In this document: positions 51,877 to 60,251 of the stretch, in pieces
Position numbering within the stretch: the stretch's first letter is position 1
Layout of the letters: each line of letters starts with the position of its first letter
DNA from: UBA1952 sp965246785
GTDB lineage: Bacteria > Bacteroidota > Bacteroidia > Chitinophagales > Chitinophagaceae
Assembly: GCA_965246785.1 (NCBI GenBank)
Contig: CBDFFM010000027.1
Location: 186,001-250,000 of the forward strand
Direction of reading: 5' to 3'
Length of the DNA stretch: 64,000 bases
Made by a program: the position numbers and the translations under genes
Notes under the pieces: generated by a model
The model's database searches: none
What the model was told of the DNA's origin: nothing
The model's input: the letters and a program-made list of their open reading frames with translations, nothing else

Positions 51877-51884
51877 CAAAGCTA
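51877..51884 (-). promoter_or_regulatory. -7 promoter box of DinB-like gene
   Basis: TAGCTTTG on the minus strand, an exact box, ends 6 nt before ATG 51870, predicting a leaderless mRNA. Confidence 0.5.
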
Positions 51885-51967
51885 ATCGCCACATCCGCTT
51901 TTAGATAAGGTGCGGTCAGGCCAAAGCTGCGGGCTGTTTGTGCCCTTCTTTATCCTAATTTGCCGCG

Positions 51968-52528
51968 ATGGAATCCCAAACAGAAACCACCTTAAGCGCG
52001 GGCGTAGGCTCCCGAGTCTCCCACAACCTCTTCGGCCGCGGCGTCATCGTTGACCAAACGTCTGAAACCTATACCGTCTGGTTCAAAAGCCAACAGGCCA
52101 CCCGCAACGTTGCCAAAGATTTTTCCGGCATGAAAGTCACCGAGGCGGTGGCGGACGGCAGCACGCCGGGCCAAATCTCCCTTTCCGACATTGAAGAAGC
52201 GCTGGACACGGTGCTGGAGCGCCGCCTGCACGAGGTGCAAATCGTCCCGCTCGGCACGCGCTGGGACGGCGGAACGCTTGTTCTCCAGCCAAAAGACACA
52301 AGCCTTCAGGCCAAGGAAGTGCCTATTGACACCTTCTTCCACAAAATCACGATGGTACGCGACCGCCTGCGCCTGATTGAGCAGAAAATCAATTCCAACA
52401 AAACGCTCAGCGAAAGTGATAAGATAGACCTGCAGCAATACATAACCGCTTCTTACGGCTCGCTGACTACCTTCAACGTCCTCTTCCGCGAGACCCATCA
52501 TCAGTTTAAAGGCGCTTCCAAGGATTAA
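51968..52528 (+). CDS. Hypothetical protein with Tudor-like N-terminal domain
   Basis: This 186-aa soluble protein starts with GVGSRVSHNLFGRGVIVDQTSETYTVWFK, a pattern like the small SH3/Tudor domain at the end of UvrD/PcrA helicases (G-x-x-V-x-H-x-x-FG-x-GVV). The rest is alpha-helical with no clear family. The resemblance is seen; a role in protein or RNA-polymerase binding would be inference. Confidence 0.7.
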   Translation: MESQTETTLSAGVGSRVSHNLFGRGVIVDQTSETYTVWFKSQQATRNVAKDFSGMKVTEAVADGSTPGQISLSDIEEALDTVLERRLHEVQIVPLGTRWDGGTLVLQPKDTSLQAKEVPIDTFFHKITMVRDRLRLIEQKINSNKTLSESDKIDLQQYITASYGSLTTFNVLFRETHHQFKGASKD

Positions 52529-52625
52529 CTCCCGCTCACGTCATGCCGAACTTGGCCCAGCATCCATCGGGCAGAACGAGGACACAATAGAACCCGAAAC
52601 AAGTTCGGGTTGACGGAACAAAGCA
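52529..52625. repeat. Intergenic palindrome (CGTCATGCCGAACTTG type)
   Basis: CGTCATGCCGAACTTG near 52540 faces CAAGTTCGGGTTGACG near 52600 as an imperfect inverted repeat. It is a typical dispersed intergenic palindrome and fills most of the gap before the DUF58 gene. Confidence 0.6.
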
Positions 52626-53948
52626 ATGATAAAAGACCTCTTCCTCACAATGCGCTGGTATGCGACTACGGGCGCGTGCTCAGGGCTGTTTGTGCTGGCC
52701 TTTTTCTTTCCATTGCTGTTTACGCCTGCCGCACTCATCACGCTGGGCGTTATTGGGCTTACCATCATTGATTACATCCAGCTTTTTGCCGGAAAAGGCC
52801 GAATCTCCGCCGCCCGAACAATGCCGCCGCGCTTTTCTTTAGGCGATGAGAACGCCGTCCGCGTTTCGCTGGCGAATGGCTACAACTTTCAGGCTTCCGT
52901 TTTGCTGATTGATGAGCTGCCGGTTCAGTTCCAAGAGCGGAATTGGCGGAAGCGCTTCACCATTTCCCCACGCATCCGCCGTGAGATTACTTATCCGCTA
53001 CGCCCTACTTCGCGCGGCGTATATGAGTTTGGGAATGTGCTGGCTTATGTCTCTTCCCCACTCAGCCTTGTGCGGCGGCGCTTCATAGCTGCGGAACCTG
53101 TAACCATAAAAGTTTACCCTTCTTTCCTGCACTTGCGCCGCTATCAACTTATGGCTATGGCCGACAATTCCGCTATCGGCGCAAAAAAAGTCCGCCGCCT
53201 TGGCCACAGCATGGAGTTTGAGAAAATCAAAAGCTATGTGCAGGGCGACGACATTCGCTCTATCAACTGGAAGGCCTCGGCCCGTTCCGGCGACCTGATG
53301 GTGAATACCTACACCGACGCCCGCCAGCAGCAGATTTACTGCTTCTTAGACAAAGGCCGGGCTATGAAAGCGCCCTTTGACGGCCTCACGCTGCTTGACC
53401 ATTCCATCAATGCCGCCCTTGCCCTCCTAAACGTCGCCTTGCTGCGTCAGGACAAAGCCGGCCTCATCACCTTTTCCCAAAAAATAAACGATGTAGTGGC
53501 CGCCGACCGCCGCAGCGGACAGCTTAATCACCTGCTGGAAGCACTTTACAAGCAGGAAACTGACTTCAAGGAAAGCGATTACGAAGCGCTTTGGGCCGGC
53601 ATCCACCGCCGCGTCACGCAGCGCTCCTTCATCCTGCTTTTCACCAATTTTGAGACAATGTCTTCTCTGGAGCGGCAGCTATCCTACCTGCGGCACATGG
53701 CGCGTCAGCACTTGCTTTGTGTTGTTTTCTTCCAGAATACTTTGCTCAAAGAACTACAGGAGTCCCAGCCCGACACAGTAGAAGGCATCTACATTAAAAC
53801 CATCGCAGACCGCTTTGATTTTGAGAAGCGCCAAATTGTAAAGGAGCTCCGCCGCCATGGCATCCTTTCTATCCTTACCACGCCGCAGAACCTAAGCGTG
53901 GACGTCATCAACCGATATGTAGAGTTGAAGGCGCGGCAGATGATTTAG
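52626..53948 (+). CDS. DUF58 domain protein
   Basis: This 440-aa protein has two N-terminal transmembrane helices (about 12-60), a beta-rich region, then the DUF58 signature GQGDDIRSINWKASARSGDLMVNTY (seen as VQGDDIRSINWKASAR) followed by a vWA-like domain. DUF58 proteins usually pair with MoxR ATPases; none is adjacent here. Such pairs act in envelope or metal-loading chaperone systems, but the role here is unknown. Confidence 0.9.
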   Translation: MIKDLFLTMRWYATTGACSGLFVLAFFFPLLFTPAALITLGVIGLTIIDYIQLFAGKGRISAARTMPPRFSLGDENAVRVSLANGYNFQASVLLIDELPVQFQERNWRKRFTISPRIRREITYPLRPTSRGVYEFGNVLAYVSSPLSLVRRRFIAAEPVTIKVYPSFLHLRRYQLMAMADNSAIGAKKVRRLGHSMEFEKIKSYVQGDDIRSINWKASARSGDLMVNTYTDARQQQIYCFLDKGRAMKAPFDGLTLLDHSINAALALLNVALLRQDKAGLITFSQKINDVVAADRRSGQLNHLLEALYKQETDFKESDYEALWAGIHRRVTQRSFILLFTNFETMSSLERQLSYLRHMARQHLLCVVFFQNTLLKELQESQPDTVEGIYIKTIADRFDFEKRQIVKELRRHGILSILTTPQNLSVDVINRYVELKARQMI

Positions 53949-54043
53949 CGGGCGTTCACATTAATATCACATCGCGAATTACCTGTTTGTGTAGGCAAAG
54001 ACTATATTTAGCCCGTGGCGGCTAAACACCGGCGCATATACAT

Positions 54044-54418
54044 ATGGTGACTGTGGATGACATCTTCCACCGTATCGCGCAGAATATGCGCGACTACAGT
54101 GAGCATGACCGCATGGCAGCTGTTGAGGAGTTTATCCTCGGCTGCGTATTTGACCTCCATGTCGCTATCACTACGGACGTAGAAGAAACGGAGCTTGACT
54201 TCCTTGAGCGCTACGGCCATGGCCACACCTTCTACTTCCGCCTGAAGGATTATGAGCATGGCAAGCTCCTTGCCGGCCAGATGTACTGGATTCTCCTCGG
54301 CACGCGGCCAAACATGGACGCACACAAAGGCGACCGCTTCGGGGAAGACGATCGCCTTTATCTGTTCGTTCATGTGCTTGACATCACGCCGCCGCCAGTT
54401 GTTCGCGGCCTATGCTAA
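54044..54418 (+). CDS. Hypothetical protein, 124 aa
   Basis: Not recognised. Soluble, mixed alpha/beta, with a helical start (VTVDDIFHRIAQNMRDYSEHDR) and beta strands later (HTFYFRLKDYEHGKLLAGQMYWILLG, RLYLFVHVLDI). It converges with the thioredoxin-like gene 7 nt beyond its stop. The preceding 95 nt hold no clear promoter. Confidence 0.6.
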   Translation: MVTVDDIFHRIAQNMRDYSEHDRMAAVEEFILGCVFDLHVAITTDVEETELDFLERYGHGHTFYFRLKDYEHGKLLAGQMYWILLGTRPNMDAHKGDRFGEDDRLYLFVHVLDITPPPVVRGLC

Positions 54419-54425
54419 GCGCTGC

Positions 54426-55079
54426 TTACATGCTCATCCGCTTGATGCCGCAGCCGATGCTTTTCGTCTCTGCTATCTTCACCGGCTTGCCGTCCGCTAC
54501 AGCGTGCATGGCGTTAAGCAGGTAATATTCCTTGGTCTTTTGCGGCTCTGACGGGTTGTCTTCAATCGCACCCTTATAGACCAGCTTCCCCTTACCGTCA
54601 AAGAGGAATACCTCCGGCGTGCGTGTGGCTCCAAAGGCATTTGCCAGTTCCGACTGCTCATCCACGAGGTAAGGCACCGTGTAATGCTGCCCATCCGCAT
54701 ACTCCTTCATGCGGTGCGGGGCGTCACCACCGTCGCGCATGGCCTCATTGCTGTTGATGATCACCATGCCTATGTGCATGTCCTTTGTCTGGTTCATGGC
54801 GTCTATCGTGTGCTGCTGCGCCTTAATCACGTATGGGCAGGTATTGCACGAGAACATTACCAGCAGCCCTTTGTCCTGCTGCGCCTGCTGCAGCGACACC
54901 GGCCGGCCGTCTGCGGAGTTGAGCATCTTTTCGGCTAAGGGAATCTTTGCACCTATCGGCAGGCTCTTGTAGGTTTCTCTTGCCAGCTGCACGCCCGGCG
55001 TATTCGCAGCCTTCTTCTGAGCAATGACCGGGCTGCACGCTGCCGCCATCAGCGCCAGCAAAATGATTTTCTTCATCAT
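54426..55079 (-). CDS. Thioredoxin-fold redoxin, exported
   Basis: This 217-aa protein has a signal peptide (KKIILLALMAAACSPVIAQ) and an AhpC/TSA-type thioredoxin fold with LLVMFSCNTCPYVIKAQQH, where a C-x-x-C motif (CNTC) is the redox site. NAFGATRTPEVFLFDGKGKLVYKGAIEDN is the cis-proline region. It is probably periplasmic. The two starts MM at 55079 and 55076 are equivalent. Confidence 0.85.
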   Translation of the reverse strand: MMKKIILLALMAAACSPVIAQKKAANTPGVQLARETYKSLPIGAKIPLAEKMLNSADGRPVSLQQAQQDKGLLVMFSCNTCPYVIKAQQHTIDAMNQTKDMHIGMVIINSNEAMRDGGDAPHRMKEYADGQHYTVPYLVDEQSELANAFGATRTPEVFLFDGKGKLVYKGAIEDNPSEPQKTKEYYLLNAMHAVADGKPVKIAETKSIGCGIKRMSM

Positions 55080-55139
55080 AAAGTATTGATTAGGGCCGCA
55101 AGCTACGCGCATTGCCCGCGCGCCGCTGTCAACAAAGCA

Positions 55140-56072
55140 TCAAATTCCGCCCGCCGCCTTCCCTTCCCGCTCCATTCTTAAAAGCAGGATACTCACATTC
55201 AGCTCATAGCCCAGCAATATCACCTGCGTGTTGAGGAAAAGCCACACCATAAAGGCCATTAGCGTACCGATAGAGCCGTACACCTTGTTGTAGTGAATCA
55301 CATTCTTTACCAGGAAGAAAAACACCGCGCTCAGCACCACACACATCACCGTGGCAAACACCGCCCCCGGCGAGATAAACGGAAACCGGCTGCTGAACGA
55401 CGGCCCATACGTATAGACCATGCACACCACAAAGAATATCATCCCTACGATGATCAGCAGCGTCAGCACCTGTATTAGCAGCGCATGGCCTACGAAGCGC
55501 TCCAGCAGCTCATTGATGTACGACGTCTGCGCTATCAGCGCCCCGATGGTGCATATCGTTACAATCAGCACCATGAAGGTGAGCTTAATCGCCACCCACC
55601 GCCGCCGGATGCCGTTGCGCTTCACATACATCGGCAGCGCCCGGTCAAAGGAGCGCATCAGCCCCATAATGCCATTCGACGAAAAGAAAAACGTGCTCAG
55701 GATACCAAAAGACAGCACATCCCGCCGCTCATTGGTCAGGAAGTCCACCACAACGCCCGACACGCTCTTATAAGACGCCTCATTCGGCGTTACCAACTGC
55801 AGGATCGTCAGGATGCTTTCCTGCACCCCACGCAGCGGCAGGTACGGCACCAGCGAGCAGAAAAACAGCAGCGACGGTGGGATGGCCATAAAGAAATTAT
55901 ACGTCACCGCCGCCCCCCGGATATTCAGCCGGTTCGCCCGGATTTCGCGCAGCATCACCCGCCCCACCGCATACAGGCTCGCCCCGCCAAAGCCCGGCAA
56001 CACCACCCCATCAAGCGCCCGGAAGGCACGGCGGATAGGGCGGGCAGGATGATATTTAAGCGCAGGATGCAT
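55140..56072 (-). CDS. YihY/BrkB-family membrane protein
   Basis: This 310-aa inner-membrane protein has about six helices, with the family patterns RGAAVTYNFFMAIPPSLLFFCSLVP, FFSSNGIMGLMRSFDRAL, and near the end YNKVYGSIGTLMAFMVWLFLNTQVILLGYELN. BrkB/YihY proteins are widespread with uncertain function. Its upstream region holds the 40-bp repeat array. Confidence 0.9.
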   Translation of the reverse strand: MHPALKYHPARPIRRAFRALDGVVLPGFGGASLYAVGRVMLREIRANRLNIRGAAVTYNFFMAIPPSLLFFCSLVPYLPLRGVQESILTILQLVTPNEASYKSVSGVVVDFLTNERRDVLSFGILSTFFFSSNGIMGLMRSFDRALPMYVKRNGIRRRWVAIKLTFMVLIVTICTIGALIAQTSYINELLERFVGHALLIQVLTLLIIVGMIFFVVCMVYTYGPSFSSRFPFISPGAVFATVMCVVLSAVFFFLVKNVIHYNKVYGSIGTLMAFMVWLFLNTQVILLGYELNVSILLLRMEREGKAAGGI

Positions 56073-56230
56073 CGGGCCTGCAAGGTGCTGGAAAATTTTT
56101 TGTTAGTCAGCGTTCCGTTCGCTCCCAATCGTTCCTTGCGTCGCACATTGAGGGGGCTGTCAGTCTATTGGGCTTTTCACTTATCCTGTTTCCACCTCCG
56201 TCATCATCCCAAAAAAAACTCCCCCACGCG

Positions 56231-56430
56231 ATACCGGCGCTGGTATTGCACAGGGGAATTTCCCCCAGCCATTTCCCGCGCCGGTATCGCGCGGGGGATT
56301 TCCCCTGTGTAATACCGGCGCCGGTATTACACAGGGAAAATCCCCCGGCCATTTCCGGCGCCGGTATTCCGTGGAGGAAAATCCCCCAGCTATTTCCGGC
56401 GCTGGTATTCCACTGGGGAAAATTCCACTA
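56231..56430. repeat. 40-41 bp tandem palindromic repeat array, five units
   Basis: Units begin at GGCGC-like cores at 56236, 56277, 56317, 56357 and 56398 (41, 40, 40, 41 bp apart). Each reads roughly GGCGCYGGTATT, then ACAGGGGAAAATCCCCC, then AGCCATTTCC. The third unit is centred on a perfect 18-bp palindrome AATACCGGCGCCGGTATT (56311-56328), part of a 56-bp palindrome (56292-56347) with one mismatched pair. It lies between divergent genes. It is not CRISPR-like, since no unique spacers exist. Confidence 0.88.
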
Positions 56431-56433
56431 AAC

Positions 56434-56465
56434 ATTCCACTCCTCCAACATTCCAACCCTCCAGC
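56434..56465. repeat. Octamer repeat ATTCCAAC before dusB
   Basis: Four phased 8-bp units (ATTCCACT, CCTCCAAC, ATTCCAAC, CCTCCAGC) end 21 bp before the dusB ATG. Same word as at 34926 and 62358. Confidence 0.7.
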
Positions 56466-56474
56466 ACATTAACC

Positions 56475-56482
56475 GACCTTTG
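56475..56482 (+). promoter_or_regulatory. -7-like promoter box of dusB
   Basis: GACCTTTG (one mismatch to TAnnTTTG) lies 4 nt before ATG 56487, the leaderless arrangement. Confidence 0.4.
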
Positions 56483-56486
56483 CGCC

Positions 56487-57494
56487 ATGCCCGTGCAGAT
56501 AGGCCCGAAGATTACCCTACCCGACTTCCCCCTCCTCCTCGCCCCCATGGAAGACGTGAGCGACCCGCCCTTCCGCGCCGTGTGCAAAGAAGGCGGCGCC
56601 GACCTGATGTACACCGAGTTCATCTCTTCCGAAGGCCTCATCCGCGACGCGATAAAAAGCCGGCAGAAGCTGGACATTTTTGAGGAAGAGCGCCCCATAG
56701 GCATCCAGATATTCGGCGGCGACGAAGACGCGATGGCCATGAGCGCGAAAATCATAGACGCCACCGGTCCTGACCTGCTGGACATCAACTTCGGCTGCCC
56801 CGTGAAGAAGGTCGTGTGCAAAGGCGCCGGCGCGGCGGTGCTCAAAGACGTGCCCCTCATGGTGCGCCTCACGCAGGCCTGCATTCGCAGCACTAGCCTC
56901 CCCGTAACCGTCAAAACCCGCCTCGGCTGGGACGACGACTCGCTGAATATTGAAGAAGTGGCCGAGCGTCTGCAAGACATCGGCGTCGCCGCACTCGCCA
57001 TCCACGGCCGCACCCGCGCGCAATTGTATAAAGGCGATGCGGACTGGCGGCTGATAGCGGCGGTAAAGAACAATCCGCGGATAAAGATTCCCATCTTCGG
57101 CAACGGGGATATAGACACGCCGCAAAAAGCGGTGGAGTACAAAGCCCGCTACGGCGTGGACGGCATCATGATAGGCCGCGGGGCCATAGGCCACCCGTGG
57201 ATATTCCGCGAAATCAAGCATTACGTAGCAACGGGCGAAATCCTGCCGCCGCCGACGGTAGAAGAGCGGGTGGTCGCTGCGCGGAAGCACTTAGAATTTT
57301 CCATCCGCTGGAAAGGCGCGAAGCTGGGCATCCTGGAGATGCGCCGCCACTGGGCCAATTACCTGAAAGGCCTGCCGAATGTGAAGGAATACCGCATGCG
57401 CCTGGTAACGACGGAGAGCAACGATGCGATAGCCGAAATACTGAATGAGCTGGTGATGCGTTATGAAGGCGTTCCGCAACCCAGCTTCCAATAA
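56487..57494 (+). CDS. dusB: tRNA-dihydrouridine synthase
   Basis: Dus reduces uridines in tRNA D-loops using FMN. The 335-aa protein has the TIM-barrel start FPLLLAPMEDVSDPPFR, the catalytic-Cys loop DINFGCPVKKVVCKGAGAAVL, the FMN motif HGRTRAQLYKG and GIMIGRGAIGHPWIF. GCPVKKVVCKGAGAALL-type sequence is the DusB type. Normal length. The next gene starts 3 nt after the stop. Confidence 0.95.
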   Translation: MPVQIGPKITLPDFPLLLAPMEDVSDPPFRAVCKEGGADLMYTEFISSEGLIRDAIKSRQKLDIFEEERPIGIQIFGGDEDAMAMSAKIIDATGPDLLDINFGCPVKKVVCKGAGAAVLKDVPLMVRLTQACIRSTSLPVTVKTRLGWDDDSLNIEEVAERLQDIGVAALAIHGRTRAQLYKGDADWRLIAAVKNNPRIKIPIFGNGDIDTPQKAVEYKARYGVDGIMIGRGAIGHPWIFREIKHYVATGEILPPPTVEERVVAARKHLEFSIRWKGAKLGILEMRRHWANYLKGLPNVKEYRMRLVTTESNDAIAEILNELVMRYEGVPQPSFQ

Positions 57495-57497
57495 ATC

Positions 57498-58178
57498 GTG
57501 CGCTTCCTATTAACCGTCCTGCTGCTTGTAAGCGCGGCCTTACATGCCAAAGCGCAGGCGGGAGATGAACCGGCACTGTTTTCCCGGGATGAGGCAAAGA
57601 TTTTTCACGCAGGGGTAAACCTCGGCGCCAATTTCTGCCAGGTTGATGGCGATACGTATGACGGTTATCGCAAAGTGGGGATCGCGGGCGGGGCGCTTGT
57701 GTATGTAAGGGTGCTGCCTATCGTCCACGTAAGTCTCGGCCTAGGCTACGCGCAGAAGGGCAGCCGCCAATCGGACATTAGGGATACGTATCTCGGGCCT
57801 GCGGTGTTCCGGTATCGCGTTGACCTTAATTATGTAGAGCTGCCGCTGATGTTTCATCTTTTTCTGGGCGGGCGGCTGCATTATAGCGCGGGCATATCTT
57901 ATGCGCGGCTGCTTTCCAGCAAGGAGGAGGCTGAGGATGTGAATCCAATCATCATCAAGCAGGAATACTATCCGTTTATCAAGGAAGACTGGTCGGGGAT
58001 TGTGAGCATCAATGCGCACATCTACGGGCGCTTCTTCCTGCAGGGGCAATTTCAATACACGCTCGGCTCAATCCGCGACCAGCCTTATATACCGCCCGGC
58101 TACGGCTCCGGCCATCAGCGCAACAATGTGATGTCGGTGCGACTGCTTTATATCATCCCTTCCGGCGCAGCGCGGTAA
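57498..58178 (+). CDS. PorT-like outer-membrane beta-barrel protein
   Basis: This 226-aa protein has a signal peptide (RFLLTVLLLVSAALHAKAQ) and alternating strand pattern: FHAGVNLGANFCQVDGDTYDGYRKVGIAGGALVYVRV, LGLGYAQKGSR, VELPLMFHLFLGGRLHYSAGISYARLL. This matches the PorT/OMP_b-brl_2 type common in Bacteroidota. The start is a GTG at 57498, 3 nt after the dusB stop. Function unknown. Confidence 0.8.
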   Translation: MRFLLTVLLLVSAALHAKAQAGDEPALFSRDEAKIFHAGVNLGANFCQVDGDTYDGYRKVGIAGGALVYVRVLPIVHVSLGLGYAQKGSRQSDIRDTYLGPAVFRYRVDLNYVELPLMFHLFLGGRLHYSAGISYARLLSSKEEAEDVNPIIIKQEYYPFIKEDWSGIVSINAHIYGRFFLQGQFQYTLGSIRDQPYIPPGYGSGHQRNNVMSVRLLYIIPSGAAR

Positions 58179-58183
58179 TTTTG
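58176..58183 (+). promoter_or_regulatory. -7 promoter box of cvfB
   Basis: TAATTTTG, an exact box overlapping the end of the preceding gene, lies 5 nt before ATG 58189. Confidence 0.55.
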
Positions 58184-58188
58184 GCGCT

Positions 58189-59031
58189 ATGGAAGACATT
58201 CAGGTTGGCCGCTGGAACATGCTCAAAGTGGTCAAGCATGTGGAGTTCGGCCTTTATTTAGACGGCGGCGAGGCCGGCGAAATCCTGCTACCCAAGCGCT
58301 TTGCGCCGCAAGACGCGCGGCCAGGCGATGAGTTGCGCGTTTTCCTCTATCATGATTCCGAAAACCGCCTCATCGCTACCACGCAGGAGCCGCTCGGCGT
58401 AGTGGGCGACATCGTCTTCCTCAAATGCGTCAGCACCACACAGCAGGGCGCATTCCTGGATTGGGGCCTGATGAAAGACATCTTCGTACCGTTATCGCAG
58501 CAAGGGCGTCAGATAATGCCCGGCGGGCGCTACTTGGTTGGCATTTACATAGACGAGCAGACAGGCCGCGTAGCCGCGACGGAGAAGTTTGAGCACTGGC
58601 TGAGCGAGGAGCCGGGCGAATTGAAGGAGAAGGATAAAGTGCAGCTCACTGTGCTGCGGCAAACGGACTTAGGCTACGTCTGCATCATCAACAACGAGCG
58701 TACCGGCGTACTGTATTTCAGCGACGTCTTTCAGGATTACGACACCGGCGATAAGCTGGACGGCTTTATTAAAACCATCCGCCCCGACGGGAAGATAGAC
58801 CTTGGCATTGGCGAAGCCGGCTACGCCCGCGTCGAGAACGCCACGGAAAAACTACTCCGCCTGTTAGAGGACAACAACGGCTACCTGCCCTATAATGATA
58901 AGAGCGACCCGGACGAAATCCGTGAGTTTTTCGGCATAAGCAAGAAGACCTTTAAGATGACGACTGGTGGACTTTACAAGGCCGGGAAGATTGAGTTTAC
59001 AAAGACGGGGATACGGCGTAAAGACGCTTAA
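58189..59031 (+). CDS. cvfB: CvfB/YitL-family S1-type RNA-binding protein
   Basis: This 280-aa protein has successive S1-like beta-barrel domains: VEFGLYLDGGEAGEILLPKRFA, GAFLDWGLMKDIFVPLSQQ, and GYVCIINNERTGVLYFSDVFQDYDTGDKLDGFIKTI, then a winged-helix C-terminus (DEIREFFGISKKTFKMTTGGLYKAGKI). CvfB is a virulence and translation-related regulator in Firmicutes; here a general RNA-binding role is likely. It ends exactly where the convergent SDR gene ends. Confidence 0.88.
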   Translation: MEDIQVGRWNMLKVVKHVEFGLYLDGGEAGEILLPKRFAPQDARPGDELRVFLYHDSENRLIATTQEPLGVVGDIVFLKCVSTTQQGAFLDWGLMKDIFVPLSQQGRQIMPGGRYLVGIYIDEQTGRVAATEKFEHWLSEEPGELKEKDKVQLTVLRQTDLGYVCIINNERTGVLYFSDVFQDYDTGDKLDGFIKTIRPDGKIDLGIGEAGYARVENATEKLLRLLEDNNGYLPYNDKSDPDEIREFFGISKKTFKMTTGGLYKAGKIEFTKTGIRRKDA

Positions 59032-60036
59032 TCACGGCTGGCCCGCGCCGCCGGAAGAGGCGTAAATCTGGCCAGTAGCATAACTCGCATCATTGGCAGC
59101 AAGCTGCACGTAGATAGAGGCAAGTTCAGCGGGCTGTCCGGGCCGCTTGAACGGCGTATTGCCGCCAAAGCTCACCAGCTTCTCCATCGTAGCGCCGCCG
59201 CTCACCTGCAAGGGCGTCCAGATAGGGCCGGGGGCAACGCCGTTTACGCGAATGCCTTTCTCGGCAAACTGCTTACCGAGGCTCTTTACATAATTCATCG
59301 TCGCCGCCTTCGTCATGGCATAATGGTACAAATCCGGCGAAGGGTCGTAAGCCTGCTCAGATGCGGTGCCGATAATGGCGGAGCCGGGCGGGAGATGCGG
59401 GAGGGCGGCTTTAATCATCCAGAAGGGCGCGTAGATGTTTGTCTTCATCGTCGCATCAAACTCCTCGGTAGTCAGGTCAAGGATGGAAGCCCGCGTTTGT
59501 TGCCGGGCGGCATTACATACCAGAATGTCTAAGCCGCCAAGTGCCGTCACGGCGCGTTCTATGAGGCGCTTGCAGAAGTCTTCATCGCGCAGGTCGCCGG
59601 GAATGGCGACGGCTTTGCGGCCTTCGGCGCGAATGAGCTCAATCACTTCCTGTGCATCTGCCTCTTCAGTCGGGTAATAATTGATGGCCACATCCGCGCC
59701 TTCCCGCGCATAAGCAATGGCAGCTGCACGGCCCATGCCAGAATCGCCGCCGGTAATGAGGGCCTTTCGACCCTTCAGGCGACCAGAGCCGCGGTAGCTT
59801 TTCTCCCCGTGGTCTGGGCGAGGCTCCATTTTGCTGGCAAGGCCGGGCCACGGTTGGCTTTGCGCCTTGAAAGGCGGCTTAGGGTATTTATTAATCGGGT
59901 CTTCGGGGCCGGATACTTCGGCGCCCTTCGGTTTAGCGCCACCGCCGGCCCACACGGGAGAGACGGCCATGACGGCAAGGCTGGCGCCGAGGCCGGTGAG
60001 CACTTTGCGGCGGGAAATGGTGTTTTGGGATTCCAT
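59032..60036 (-). CDS. SDR oxidoreductase with Tat-type signal
   Basis: This 334-aa short-chain dehydrogenase has the NAD(P) motif ITGGDSGMGRAAA, the active-site region with YHYAMTK (Y-x-x-x-K) and the C-terminal ending GQIYASSGGAGQP. Uniquely, it starts with ISRRKVLTGLGASLAVMAVSPVWA, a twin-arginine signal peptide, so it would be folded with cofactor and exported. Relatives (YghA/YhdF/YhxC type) are usually annotated as cytoplasmic stress SDRs. tatA is in this window at 10674. Confidence 0.92.
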   Translation of the reverse strand: MESQNTISRRKVLTGLGASLAVMAVSPVWAGGGAKPKGAEVSGPEDPINKYPKPPFKAQSQPWPGLASKMEPRPDHGEKSYRGSGRLKGRKALITGGDSGMGRAAAIAYAREGADVAINYYPTEEADAQEVIELIRAEGRKAVAIPGDLRDEDFCKRLIERAVTALGGLDILVCNAARQQTRASILDLTTEEFDATMKTNIYAPFWMIKAALPHLPPGSAIIGTASEQAYDPSPDLYHYAMTKAATMNYVKSLGKQFAEKGIRVNGVAPGPIWTPLQVSGGATMEKLVSFGGNTPFKRPGQPAELASIYVQLAANDASYATGQIYASSGGAGQP

Positions 60037-60232
60037 GAGATTGGTTGGAAAGATTGCTTGACGGCGGACACAAGAAGGATGCCGCTGGGTGACAGTCGGG
60101 CATTTAGCGTTTAAGCTGTGGGATATTTTTCCAAGGACAAGTATAACAACCGGAAATAGCAGGCTGCATTAAAACGGCTAATTATCCCTTTGTAAATGCC
60201 CGCAGCTTCCTGTACGCATCATTACTTTCGCA

Positions 60233-60240
60233 GGCGTAAG
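60233..60240 (+). promoter_or_regulatory. -7 promoter box of rfbB
   Basis: TACTTTCG (one mismatch) lies 11 nt before the rfbB ATG. A second box-like TATCCCTTTG sits near 60182. Confidence 0.45.
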
Positions 60241-60251
60241 ATTTTCTACTA

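Larger units (their letters stand above)
56073..56486. other. Divergent gap between brkB-like gene and dusB
   Basis: This 414-bp gap between divergent genes holds no credible gene. Bases 56231-56430 are a 40-41 bp repeat array, 56434-56465 an octamer repeat, and 56475-56482 a -7-like box. The first 150 bp show no distinct pattern. Confidence 0.7.

Noticed and set aside
56231..56430. CRISPR array
   Set aside because: The 40-41 bp units are similar along their full length with no unique spacers, and no cas gene is nearby.
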